From: Alphaproteobacteria bacterium | GTDB lineage: Bacteria; Pseudomonadota; Alphaproteobacteria; Micavibrionales; Micavibrionaceae | DNA: 8,065 bases | Reading direction: 5' to 3' | NCBI GenBank assembly: GCA_016763095.1 | Contig: JAESUK010000076.1 | Coordinates: forward strand, 1-8,065 | The notes under the pieces: model-generated | The model's input: the letters and a program-made list of their open reading frames with translations, nothing else | Told to the model about the DNA's origin: nothing | The model's database searches: none | Shown here: positions 1-6,155 of the stretch, piece after piece | Layout of the letters: each line of letters starts with the position of its first letter | Numbering within the stretch: position 1 is the stretch's first letter | Translations under genes and position numbers: made by a program

Positions 1-1477
1 CAATATCCGCCATACCGCCACCAGCCACAGATAAGTCAGAGATAACAACCCGTACTTTATTTGTCGTTAAATCCTTGATATGTCCTTTTATAGCTTCGAT
101 TGTGAGGTCATCATCTCTAAACGACCCAAACCCATCAACACCAACCGCGGGCATCAAAGGGGTGCTATAGTCCACGGTCATATTTTCAAATGTAAAATCA
201 GATTCAACCGCACCAACAGATGTAATCCATACACCATTTCCATCAGGAGAAAACGACAGAGGGACACTCACTGTAACCTCTTTAATCGTTCCGACAGATA
301 AATTTTTACGTCCCCACTCTTCCGCAATTGTTCCTTTTAAAGCATCAGGGAAAATAACCCCAATATCATCAACCTCAATATCCTTACCTGAAATCTTGAT
401 AGGCACTGTAATGAGCCTATCGTCTAACGTCACTTCACTTGAAATCACTAAACTCACATCTTGCACATCCATTGAAAGCTGACGCAGACTAACAGCACCA
501 CCATCCGCATCATAACCAACATCAAGACTTACACGCGCAACATCCAAATAACGATCACCATAAAGCCCCTCTATATTCAACTGTCCAGACGCACTTTTAA
601 TTCCAACATCTGCCGTCAAAATCTTCCAGTCCTTAGAGATATTAACTGAGCTTTGTCCTTCTAAAAGAAGCCCTCTGCCTTGCACAGACTTAAAGCCAAT
701 AGCGTTTCCAAATAACGCAGGATCAAAGTTTTGAAAATGGAATTTCGCCGTATAAAAAGAACTATCGCTATTGCTCAACCCCAATGTAAAACCAGCATCC
801 GTTCGCTGGATTTGTCCCTTCATCATATAGGATAAATCAACATCAATCTCTTTATCTGATCGCGTAAAGACAACCGAAAAATCGGGAATAGACCATGTTT
901 TTTGTTGATTTTGGTCTTCAACAAAAATCTTAGAATTTCTGATCTCAAAAGCCTTTAAACCAAAAAGGGGGTCATTATTAGGATCTCCAGATAAGACAGC
1001 GGCCAATATTGAAAATGGGTCAACGGCTTGTGTTTGTTTTGTATTCACTTCATCCAAATTATCAAAATCAAGTGCCACACGAACTTCGTTATTCTCATCG
1101 CGAATAAGTTGTAATGACGTGCCTTCTAAAATAACAGCCTCTGGTTTGACCTTCCCTGCAAGTAATGGAAGACGTGCAATAGAAACTGCTGCGCGATCCA
1201 GTGAAAAACGCTCTTCTCCATTTCGTAGGATATGTACATCATCTAGTAACAAAAGGATAGGTCCCTTCATATCTGGCCAAAACAATGATGCTTCAAGCAC
1301 ATTCGTACTCAAACCGCGAACATCATCAGCCAGAGCACTCTCAATTGTTTCAAGCGCAAAGTTTACATTCAAAGGGGCTTTGTGAAGACGGTAAAAGGTC
1401 ACAGAAAACGTCAATCCAACAAAAATAAGAAGGATAAGGAGGAATTCACAAAAACGGATAAAAAATTTCTTCAACAT
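1..1477 (-). CDS. DUF3971/AsmA-like (YhdP-type) membrane-anchored protein, C-terminal part outside window
   Basis: This reading frame is open from an ATG at 1475-1477 to the window edge: 492 codons with no stop, so the 3' end is missing. A TAAGG Shine-Dalgarno-like stretch lies just upstream of the ATG. Residues 1-10 are basic (MLKKFFIRFC), and residues 11-28 form one hydrophobic helix, which fits an inner-membrane anchor with a large periplasmic part. The rest is beta-rich with alternating polar and hydrophobic residues, typical of AsmA/YhdP/TamB-like proteins. Around residues 385-400 the stretch EEWGRKNLSVGTIKE matches the W..kNL..G.i.. motif I associate with alphaproteobacterial DUF3971 proteins. 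Family members often exceed 1000 residues, so about half may be missing. The family is linked to lipid transport or outer-membrane homeostasis; the exact role here is inference. It is divergent from the peroxiredoxin gene, a pairing I recall from other alphaproteobacteria. Confidence 0.8.
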   Translation of the reverse strand, partial: MLKKFFIRFCEFLLILLIFVGLTFSVTFYRLHKAPLNVNFALETIESALADDVRGLSTNVLEASLFWPDMKGPILLLLDDVHILRNGEERFSLDRAAVSIARLPLLAGKVKPEAVILEGTSLQLIRDENNEVRVALDFDNLDEVNTKQTQAVDPFSILAAVLSGDPNNDPLFGLKAFEIRNSKIFVEDQNQQKTWSIPDFSVVFTRSDKEIDVDLSYMMKGQIQRTDAGFTLGLSNSDSSFYTAKFHFQNFDPALFGNAIGFKSVQGRGLLLEGQSSVNISKDWKILTADVGIKSASGQLNIEGLYGDRYLDVARVSLDVGYDADGGAVSLRQLSMDVQDVSLVISSEVTLDDRLITVPIKISGKDIEVDDIGVIFPDALKGTIAEEWGRKNLSVGTIKEVTVSVPLSFSPDGNGVWITSVGAVESDFTFENMTVDYSTPLMPAVGVDGFGSFRDDDLTIEAIKGHIKDLTTNKVRVVISDLSVAGGGMADI

Positions 1478-1490
1478 AGCGACCTTAAAG

Positions 1491-1515
1491 TGTTAAAACT
1501 TAACAACATGATGTT
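1491..1515. promoter_or_regulatory. Two adjacent inverted repeats in the divergent DUF3971/bcp control region
   Basis: The 93-nt gap between the divergent starts (1477 and 1571) holds TGTTAA-AAC-TTAACA (1491-1505) and AACAT-G-ATGTT (1505-1515), both perfect inverted repeats. They sit between the two genes, where an operator acting on both would lie. No regulator-specific motif was recognised, and short A+T-rich palindromes are common by chance, so a regulatory role is only a possibility. Confidence 0.25.
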
Positions 1516-1523
1516 TTCTTATC

Positions 1524-1553
1524 CTTATAGGCATATAGAAACATCTCAATCAA
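1524..1553 (-). promoter_or_regulatory. Candidate sigma70-type promoter for the DUF3971 gene
   Basis: On the minus strand TTGATT (1548-1553) and TATAAG (1524-1529) are separated by 18 nt. Both resemble the -35/-10 consensus (four and five of six matches). Transcription would start near 1517 and give a leader of about 40 nt before the ATG at 1477. It is found by eye only; the region is A+T-rich, so chance matches are likely. Confidence 0.3.
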
Positions 1554-1570
1554 AGAAAGGATTTATACGT

Positions 1571-2035
1571 ATGGCTGTCTTAAATGTTGGTGACAAAGCT
1601 CCAGATTTCACGCTTCCAACCAATCAGGGGTTTGATATGACCCTTTCAGATTTTCAAGGGCAGAAAGTTGTTCTTTATTTTTATCCGAAAGATAACACGC
1701 CTGGATGCACAAAAGAGTCGTGCAACTTTAACGATGCCCTCTCTGAATTTGAAGATCTAAACACACAAATTCTAGGAATTTCAAAATGCGGAATTAAAAA
1801 GCACGAGAACTTCAGCGAGAAATTTGCCTTAAGCTTCCCTCTCTTTTCAGATAAACGTGGAAATGTGTGTGAGCAATATGATACATGGAAAGAAAAAAGC
1901 ATGTACGGAAAGAAATACATGGGCATTGAACGCTCAACATTTCTTATCAATGAAGACGGCACAATTGCCCATATATGGAGACGCGTAAAAGTCCCTGATC
2001 ATGTCAAAGAGGTAAAGGCTACAATTGAAGGGTAA
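1571..2035 (+). CDS. bcp: Bcp/PrxQ-type thioredoxin-dependent thiol peroxidase
   Basis: This 154-residue cytoplasmic peroxiredoxin reduces H2O2 and organic hydroperoxides with thiols. The frame is open further upstream, but the ATG at 1571 is chosen because AAAGGA lies 9 nt before it and because family proteins begin with a segment like MAVLNVGDKAPDFTLP. The thioredoxin fold is complete. YFYPKDNTPGCTKESC (36-51) holds peroxidatic Cys46 and the likely resolving Cys51, spaced as in Escherichia coli Bcp (Cys45/Cys50). Arg121 in ERSTFLI is the conserved active-site arginine, and His78 and Phe81 match the usual SH..F block. One oddity: the usual S-x-D-S before that histidine reads SKCG (71-74), which adds a third cysteine, Cys73; Cys100 is a fourth. 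The gene is divergent from the DUF3971 gene and converges on icd. Confidence 0.93.
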   Translation: MAVLNVGDKAPDFTLPTNQGFDMTLSDFQGQKVVLYFYPKDNTPGCTKESCNFNDALSEFEDLNTQILGISKCGIKKHENFSEKFALSFPLFSDKRGNVCEQYDTWKEKSMYGKKYMGIERSTFLINEDGTIAHIWRRVKVPDHVKEVKATIEG

Positions 2036-2045
2036 ACTTACCCTT
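2028..2045. terminator. Palindrome across the convergent bcp/icd junction, possible bidirectional terminator
   Basis: AAGGGTAA-AC-TTACCCTT is a perfect 8-bp inverted repeat containing the bcp stop codon and touching the icd stop codon. The two genes converge with only 8 nt between them, so one hairpin could serve both transcripts. A 2-nt loop is too tight, so the real stem would be about 6 bp. There is no run of T after it on either strand, so intrinsic termination would be weak. Confidence 0.3.
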
Positions 2046-3483
2046 ACTCACCTTGCGCTTTTGAAAACCCATTTTCTTCATCAAATTTATAAAGATTGTG
2101 GGTTTTCACAATATCCAACCCCTGCTCTGTCAATGAGGTGATTTGTTGCGCAACATGCGTTCCATTAATTGGCACTGTACCCATCAAACGCAGACGCCAC
2201 AACTCAGAGCACAAGGTTTCTGGCGCTTTTCCTGGCCATACCTTCACACCGCGGTTACTGATAATAGACAGCTCCAGACCATCTATTAAATGCGGTTGCA
2301 CATCACTCGCCAAAACCTCCACATTTTTGTCTTTTGCATACACAAAAATATCGGTTCCAACCAATTTACGTTGCGCATCTACACGTTCTTTAAGGGGTGG
2401 CATCACAAGCGCACCTTTACCTTCTCCGTAAGAAACAGCACTTAACTTTGTCGGTTGATCCCCAATGCGTTCAAGAACAGCCGTTTTAAAGTCTGCCGTT
2501 CCCACACGCTTAGTACTCGTGCCCTCTTTATAGAGATCACCAGTGTGAATACCGTCTTCAATTGTTTTAAGCCAAGCGTTATGGACAGTTTCCGCAACGT
2601 CTCCTTGTCCAATATGAACAAGCATCATCACCGAACCAAGTAACAACCCAGATGGATTGGCAATCCCCATTCCCGCAATATCAGGTGCTGTTCCGTGCAT
2701 CGCTTCAAACATGGCAAACTCATCACCAATATTCGCAGAAATTCCAAGCCCCACAGACCCCGTCACTTCCGCTGCAATATCAGAGATAATATCCCCATAG
2801 AGATTCTCCGTTACAATCACATCAAACGTCTCTGGACGCGCCGCGACATGTGCCGCACCGATATCAACAATATAACGTTCACTTTCAATGTCTGGGTATT
2901 CAGCAGCAATTTCAAGAAATGTTTCATAGAACAGCCCATCAGAAATCTTCATAATATTGTCTTTGACCATACACGTAACTTTTTTACGATCATTGGCTTT
3001 TGCATACTCAAATGCATAGCGACAAATACGCTCTGAACCTGGGCGGGAGATCAATTTCAACGACTCTGTAACATTGGGCGTATATTTATATTCAATCCCA
3101 CCGTAAAGATCTTCCTCGTTCTCACGCACAATCACCACATCCATCTTCGGGTGATGTGTTTGAATAAAGGGGTGAAATGCACGACACGGGCGCACATTCG
3201 CATAAAGCCCCAATGTTTTACGCACCGTTACATTCAAACTTTTAAATCCACCACCCATAGGTGTAAAAATAGGTGCTTTTAGAAAAATTTTGTTTTTACG
3301 TAGAGTTTCCCAAGCACTATCTTCAATGCCTGTCATACACCCCCGTTTATAGACCTCTTCTCCAATTTCAATTTCATCAATCACCAAACGCGCTTTTGCA
3401 GCCTGTAGAATTTCCAACGTTGCATCCATAATTTCTGGGCCAATGCCATTCCCTCTTGCTACTGTAATGGGGGTATCTGTCAT
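2044..3483 (-). CDS. icd: Isocitrate dehydrogenase, long form with C-terminal domain, probably NAD+-dependent
   Basis: This TCA-cycle enzyme converts isocitrate to 2-oxoglutarate and CO2 in the cytoplasm. At 479 residues it is close to the Rickettsia form (about 483) and ends the same way (..AQGE). The start at 3483 has AAGGA seven nt upstream. The substrate site is intact: KSLNVTVRKTLGLYANVRP (81-99) with Ser82, Asn84, Arg88 and Arg98; Arg120 and Tyr127 in VRENEEDLYGGIEY; Lys174 in KDNIMK; and metal ligands Asp231 and Asp235 in YGDIISD. The cofactor loop HGTAPDIAG (263-271) has Asp268-Ile269 where E. coli NADP-IDH has Lys344-Tyr345. Asp/Ile there is the NAD+ signature of the family, so EC 1.1.1.41 (or 1.1.1.286) is more likely than 1.1.1.42. 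Residues from about 370 onward (KLVGTDIFVYAK..) form the extra small C-terminal domain. One oddity: the N-terminal GDGIGPE motif reads GNGIGPE (Asn12). It is divergent from the transporter pair. Confidence 0.95.
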   Translation of the reverse strand: MTDTPITVARGNGIGPEIMDATLEILQAAKARLVIDEIEIGEEVYKRGCMTGIEDSAWETLRKNKIFLKAPIFTPMGGGFKSLNVTVRKTLGLYANVRPCRAFHPFIQTHHPKMDVVIVRENEEDLYGGIEYKYTPNVTESLKLISRPGSERICRYAFEYAKANDRKKVTCMVKDNIMKISDGLFYETFLEIAAEYPDIESERYIVDIGAAHVAARPETFDVIVTENLYGDIISDIAAEVTGSVGLGISANIGDEFAMFEAMHGTAPDIAGMGIANPSGLLLGSVMMLVHIGQGDVAETVHNAWLKTIEDGIHTGDLYKEGTSTKRVGTADFKTAVLERIGDQPTKLSAVSYGEGKGALVMPPLKERVDAQRKLVGTDIFVYAKDKNVEVLASDVQPHLIDGLELSIISNRGVKVWPGKAPETLCSELWRLRLMGTVPINGTHVAQQITSLTEQGLDIVKTHNLYKFDEENGFSKAQGE

Positions 3484-3513
3484 GAAGTTTTCCTTGCCTG
3501 TTGATCTATGATG

Positions 3514-3541
3514 TTGAATCCGTATTGTCTAAGGATAATAT
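3514..3541 (+). promoter_or_regulatory. Candidate promoter for the DMT transporter pair
   Basis: TTGAAT (3514-3519) and TAATAT (3536-3541) lie 16 nt apart. Transcription would begin near 3548, about 20 nt before the GTG start proposed at 3568. This would rule out the upstream ATG codons at 3508/3511 as starts, since they would not be in the mRNA. It was identified by eye in A+T-rich DNA. Confidence 0.3.
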
Positions 3542-3567
3542 ACACCTACATAATAAAGAAAAATACA

Positions 3568-4458
3568 GTGACCGCAAAACAAAAAGATAATCATGATTCA
3601 TTTGCTATATTGATGGTCTGTCTGGGGTATTTTTCATACAGCGTTATGGATGCACTTTCAAAATATATTGTTGGAGAGCTACCGATCCCACAAATAACAA
3701 TGACAATCAATGCTATCTCTGCTGTCATGATCTTGGGGGTTGTATTAAAAAAATATGGAATAAGTGGTGTAAAATCCACACATTACCATCTACACGCAGT
3801 ACGGGTTTTATTTTTTATTGCTGTTCCTTATTTTATACTTAAAGCTCTAGGGATACTAACACTGACACAGTTTTATTCTGTCATATTTACTGCTCCAATT
3901 ATTATCATGATTTTATCAATATTATGGCTGAATGAAAAACTTGAAATAGAAAAAATTATAATGGCTGTGATTGGTCTACTTGGCGTATTTATTACGATAC
4001 AGGCCGAGATAATAAGCCGCTTAGACGGACTAGTTTATTGTCTTATTGGCATGATTCTTATTGTGGGGAACACCATAACACTAAGAAAAATAAGACATAT
4101 ATCACACCCTCTTCTTTTTGCGCTATACCCTTCTGTCGCACTAACGATTGTTTATACACCGTTTGCTATAACAAATTATATTCCTCCTACAGGCTCACAA
4201 TGGATAATTTTAATTGTAAGTGGCATTGCTGTATTTGGTGGGCAAATAGGATGTGTCACAGGATATACAAAAGCAAGTAGCACAAGTACCGTCGCCCCGT
4301 ATCATTACACTCAAATAATTTGGGGAGTCTTATTCGGATATTTTATATTTGAAAGCATACCTTCCGTATCCTCATCCATTGGTATAGTTCTGATTATTTA
4401 CTCTGGCTTATACATTGCACTACTTCAAAGAAAACAAAAAAGACAGTACATAAGATGA
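3568..4458 (+). CDS. EamA/DMT-superfamily transporter, first of a tandem pair
   Basis: This is a 296-residue inner-membrane protein with about ten hydrophobic helices arranged as two EamA repeats (about 11-144 and 153-287); substrate unknown. The frame is also open from ATG codons at 3508/3511, which lack a Shine-Dalgarno sequence. The GTG at 3568 is chosen because from there the protein aligns with its downstream paralogue end to end without one gap (about 153 of 296 residues identical by hand count). The strongest shared block is TKASS.STVAPYHYTQ near residues 234-249, followed by IWG..FGYFIFE..PS. The gene is notably A+T-rich: 11 G/C in the 60 bases at 3901-3960. Its stop overlaps the next start by 4 nt (ATGA), so the pair is probably co-translated. 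It resembles alphaproteobacterial RhaT/RarD-like exporters and the Rickettsia S-adenosylmethionine carrier only at family level. Confidence 0.85.
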   Translation: MTAKQKDNHDSFAILMVCLGYFSYSVMDALSKYIVGELPIPQITMTINAISAVMILGVVLKKYGISGVKSTHYHLHAVRVLFFIAVPYFILKALGILTLTQFYSVIFTAPIIIMILSILWLNEKLEIEKIIMAVIGLLGVFITIQAEIISRLDGLVYCLIGMILIVGNTITLRKIRHISHPLLFALYPSVALTIVYTPFAITNYIPPTGSQWIILIVSGIAVFGGQIGCVTGYTKASSTSTVAPYHYTQIIWGVLFGYFIFESIPSVSSSIGIVLIIYSGLYIALLQRKQKRQYIR

Positions 4459-5348
4459 AGCCATTCAATACAAAAAACCAAGATTTATCTGCTATTTTCA
4501 TGATTTGTGTTGGTTATTTAGGGTACAGCATCATGGATGCCCTCTCAAAATGGCTTGTCTCGGAACTTCCTTTGGCGCAGATCACAACAACAATTAATGC
4601 CGTATCTGCGATAATGCTATGCATTCTTATGCTAAAGAAAGGCGGGCTCAAAAGCTTTAAAGTGGAAGAGCCTAAACTCCACATTATTCGCACCTTATTT
4701 TTCCTGTTCGTGCCCTACCTCGTTTTGAAATCTCTGAGCATATTAGAACTAGCCGAGTTCTATCCCATCGTCTTTTTGGCACCACTAACCATTATTATAG
4801 CCTCATATTTTTTCTTAGGTGAAACCTTGGAAAAAAGCAAAATAGCTATGACCTTCGTCGGTCTCATAGGTGTAGTTTTTGTTGTTCAAGGACAAATTGC
4901 CCAACAATGGGATGGTTTCTTATACGCACTTCTTGCTGTTATTGGTATGACAGGGTTCACGATCATGACAAGAAAGGTAAAACACTGTCGTTCGGTATAT
5001 GCACTATCTTTCTATCCCGCCATTGCCCTCACATTCGCATATATGCCCTTTGCAATTTATAACTACAAAATTCCAACCGACCCACAATGGATAATCCTAT
5101 TCATCAGTGGTGTATGCGTCTTCATCGGACAAGTAGGATGTGTAATAGGCTTCACAAAAGCAAGCAGTGTGAGCACCGTCGCACCGTACCATTACACCCA
5201 AATGATTTGGGGAATTATCTTTGGATATTTCATCTTTGAACATGTGCCATCAACATCTGCACTTATTGGCGCAGTCTTGATCATATATTCAGGCTTATTT
5301 ATTGCTCTGTTCACAACAGACAAGTCAAAGAACATTTCTAGTAAATAA
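4455..5348 (+). CDS. EamA/DMT-superfamily transporter, second of a tandem pair
   Basis: This 297-residue inner-membrane protein has the same two-EamA-repeat, roughly ten-helix layout as its upstream neighbour. The first repeat ends with FFLGETLEKSKIAMTFVGLIG (119-139), a typical EamA half-site. The second carries TKASSVSTVAPYHYTQMIWG (234-253), then GYFIFE. The ATG at 4455 overlaps the previous stop (ATGA) and has no clear Shine-Dalgarno sequence of its own, which suggests translational coupling. Codon use is close to the other genes here (24 G/C in 60 bases at 4861-4920), unlike the first copy. The two proteins could work as a heterodimer, or be a duplication with diverging substrates; the sequence does not decide. 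The C-terminus is a short polar tail (TTDKSKNISSK). Confidence 0.9.
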   Translation: MKPFNTKNQDLSAIFMICVGYLGYSIMDALSKWLVSELPLAQITTTINAVSAIMLCILMLKKGGLKSFKVEEPKLHIIRTLFFLFVPYLVLKSLSILELAEFYPIVFLAPLTIIIASYFFLGETLEKSKIAMTFVGLIGVVFVVQGQIAQQWDGFLYALLAVIGMTGFTIMTRKVKHCRSVYALSFYPAIALTFAYMPFAIYNYKIPTDPQWIILFISGVCVFIGQVGCVIGFTKASSVSTVAPYHYTQMIWGIIFGYFIFEHVPSTSALIGAVLIIYSGLFIALFTTDKSKNISSK

Positions 5349-5360
5349 TAGATTGCGCGA

Positions 5361-5543
5361 TTATAGGGTTTCACACCCCATACCAAGGCATAAATATTCA
5401 ACCAAACCGTTTGTGTTCATTTCTGTGCCCAAAACAATTGGACCCGCAGATGCGGCCGCACCATAAATGCTTCCAACAAAAATCGTGGTTAAAAAAATAA
5501 AAAATACAACGGCGTTTCTAAATTCTTGGGGATTGGTGTACAT
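5361..5543 (-). CDS. 60-residue single-TM or secreted peptide at the end of the lysis module
   Basis: I do not recognise this family. The chosen start at 5543 has AAGGA (5552-5556) 8 nt upstream; a longer frame from 5591 has no ribosome site and overlaps the holin. Residues 1-10 are polar with one Arg. Residues 11-28 (AVVFFIFLTTIFVGSIYG) are strongly hydrophobic, followed by AAASAG, which could be a signal-peptidase site or the end of a TM helix. The remaining ~25 residues are polar, with two cysteines close to the end (CLGMGC). There is no lipobox. It lies 29 nt after the holin stop on the same strand and so probably shares its transcript. In a lysis module a small membrane peptide could be an antiholin or spanin-like protein, but no residue proves this. 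It converges on the DMT pair with 12 nt between stops. Confidence 0.55.
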   Translation of the reverse strand: MYTNPQEFRNAVVFFIFLTTIFVGSIYGAAASAGPIVLGTEMNTNGLVEYLCLGMGCETL

Positions 5544-5551
5544 GGCAATAT

Positions 5552-5556
5552 TCCTT
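5552..5556 (-). promoter_or_regulatory. Ribosome binding site deciding the start of the 60-residue peptide
   Basis: AAGGA on the minus strand lies 8 nt before the ATG at 5543. It favours this start over the in-frame ATG at 5591, which has no such site. Confidence 0.5.
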
Positions 5557-5572
5557 AAACAGTTATGATGAG

Positions 5573-5995
5573 TTAGTCGTTCAATTGCCATATAGTGTCG
5601 TCTACCCTAGAAGTTAGATCAGATTTGTCCAACACTTCATAGTCAAGCCTATCATTATAGTTGCGTGAAATCAACTTTTTATCTTCACTTCGCTTATAAA
5701 CATAAACACCCAAAACCGACAAACCAACGGCCCATATCGTTCCTAGAGATTCCATTGCTTCAATAACAATGGATGCTTTTTCCGTTTCAAAAATAATAAC
5801 GTATGCAAGTGCTAACATTTGCGCTGCCCACGTAATCGCAATTAAATACCCAAATGTCGGGCGCATGCGTCGAACATAAACATCATCCGACCCAACCTCT
5901 TCCCGCAACGATTGATTAATTTGCTCCAAAGCAACTTTACGCTCTGATGCTTCAAGCTCCGCAATTTTTTCAATATGCGCGTGTGCTTGCTTCAT
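5573..5995 (-). CDS. Holin-like protein (GTA_holin_3TM type), C-terminal part, two TM helices
   Basis: This 140-residue membrane protein resembles the holin family used for gene-transfer-agent release (PF11351, from memory). Residues 1-38 are a charged helix (IEKIAELEASERK..). VRRMRPTFGY (41-50) leads into TM helix 1 (about 48-69). A second helix (about 77-100) ends in GVYVYKRSEDKK, and the tail is polar. The R..RP.fGY and GVYV..RS.dK blocks are the recognisable family signature. The ATG at 5995 directly follows a TAG stop and lacks a good Shine-Dalgarno sequence. The codons before that TAG (…GNITPE), and a further upstream piece starting at 6155, read as the missing N-terminus, so the intact gene probably spanned 5573-6155. 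As it stands the product would lack the N-terminal hydrophobic segment and would depend on reinitiation. It may be non-functional. Confidence 0.7.
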   Translation of the reverse strand: MKQAHAHIEKIAELEASERKVALEQINQSLREEVGSDDVYVRRMRPTFGYLIAITWAAQMLALAYVIIFETEKASIVIEAMESLGTIWAVGLSVLGVYVYKRSEDKKLISRNYNDRLDYEVLDKSDLTSRVDDTIWQLND

Positions 5996-6155
5996 CTACT
6001 CTGGCGTAATATTCCCACGCTTGAGCCCTTCAGTCAGATCACCCAATGCACGTGAAGCCCCCTTTGCAAGGGGGGTGATCAATATGTTTCAACGCCTCTG
6101 CAACCGTTCTCACCAAAACAGGAATTCCGATTTGCGCCAATAACTGAACCGCCAT
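5996..6155 (-). pseudogene. Broken N-terminal part of the holin gene (one-base frameshift plus amber stop)
   Basis: An ATG at 6155 immediately follows the hydrolase stop and has a strong GGAGG 5 nt upstream. It encodes a 38-residue peptide beginning MAVQLLAQIGIPVLVRT, a hydrophobic/amphipathic helix, and stops at TGA 6039-6041. If one C is removed from the run of six C (plus-strand G at 6070-6075), the frame reads IDHPLAKGASRALGDL, then TEGLKRGNITPE, up to a TAG at 5996-5998. That TAG is in frame and next to the ATG of the downstream holin frame (MKQAHAHIEKIAELE). The joined sequence looks like one continuous holin N-terminus, so two lesions separate the parts: a +1 insertion and a nonsense codon. 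A sequencing error in the homopolymer could explain the first but not the second. Confidence 0.65.
6058..6074. repeat. GC-rich hairpin at the holin frameshift site
   Basis: CCCCCTT-TGC-AAGGGGG is a perfect 7-bp stem with a 3-nt loop, and its G run (6070-6075) is the homopolymer where the holin frame is lost. Such a structure beside a homopolymer favours polymerase slippage, and it can also disturb sequencing. It lies inside coding sequence and has no T run, so it is not a terminator. Confidence 0.6.

Noticed and set aside
80..301. Plus-strand frame opposite the DUF3971 gene (and similar ones at 1119-1385, 2096-2431, 2695-3036, 6954-7325)
   Set aside because: They are antisense to clearly coding frames, without ribosome sites or recognisable protein features.
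1382..1570. Upstream extension of the bcp frame (63 extra codons, starting inside the DUF3971 gene)
   Set aside because: It overlaps the divergent gene start and encodes a Lys/Asn-rich stretch unlike any peroxiredoxin; the ATG at 1571 has the ribosome site and family N-terminus.
5544..5591. Longer 76-residue version of the small membrane peptide starting at 5591
   Set aside because: No ribosome site, overlap with the holin end, and the ATG at 5543 has AAGGA at good spacing.
6058..6074. GC-rich hairpin as an inserted palindromic repeat element that broke the holin
   Set aside because: With one C removed, the hairpin bases encode a sensible holin segment (DHPLAKGAS), so nothing appears inserted except one base.
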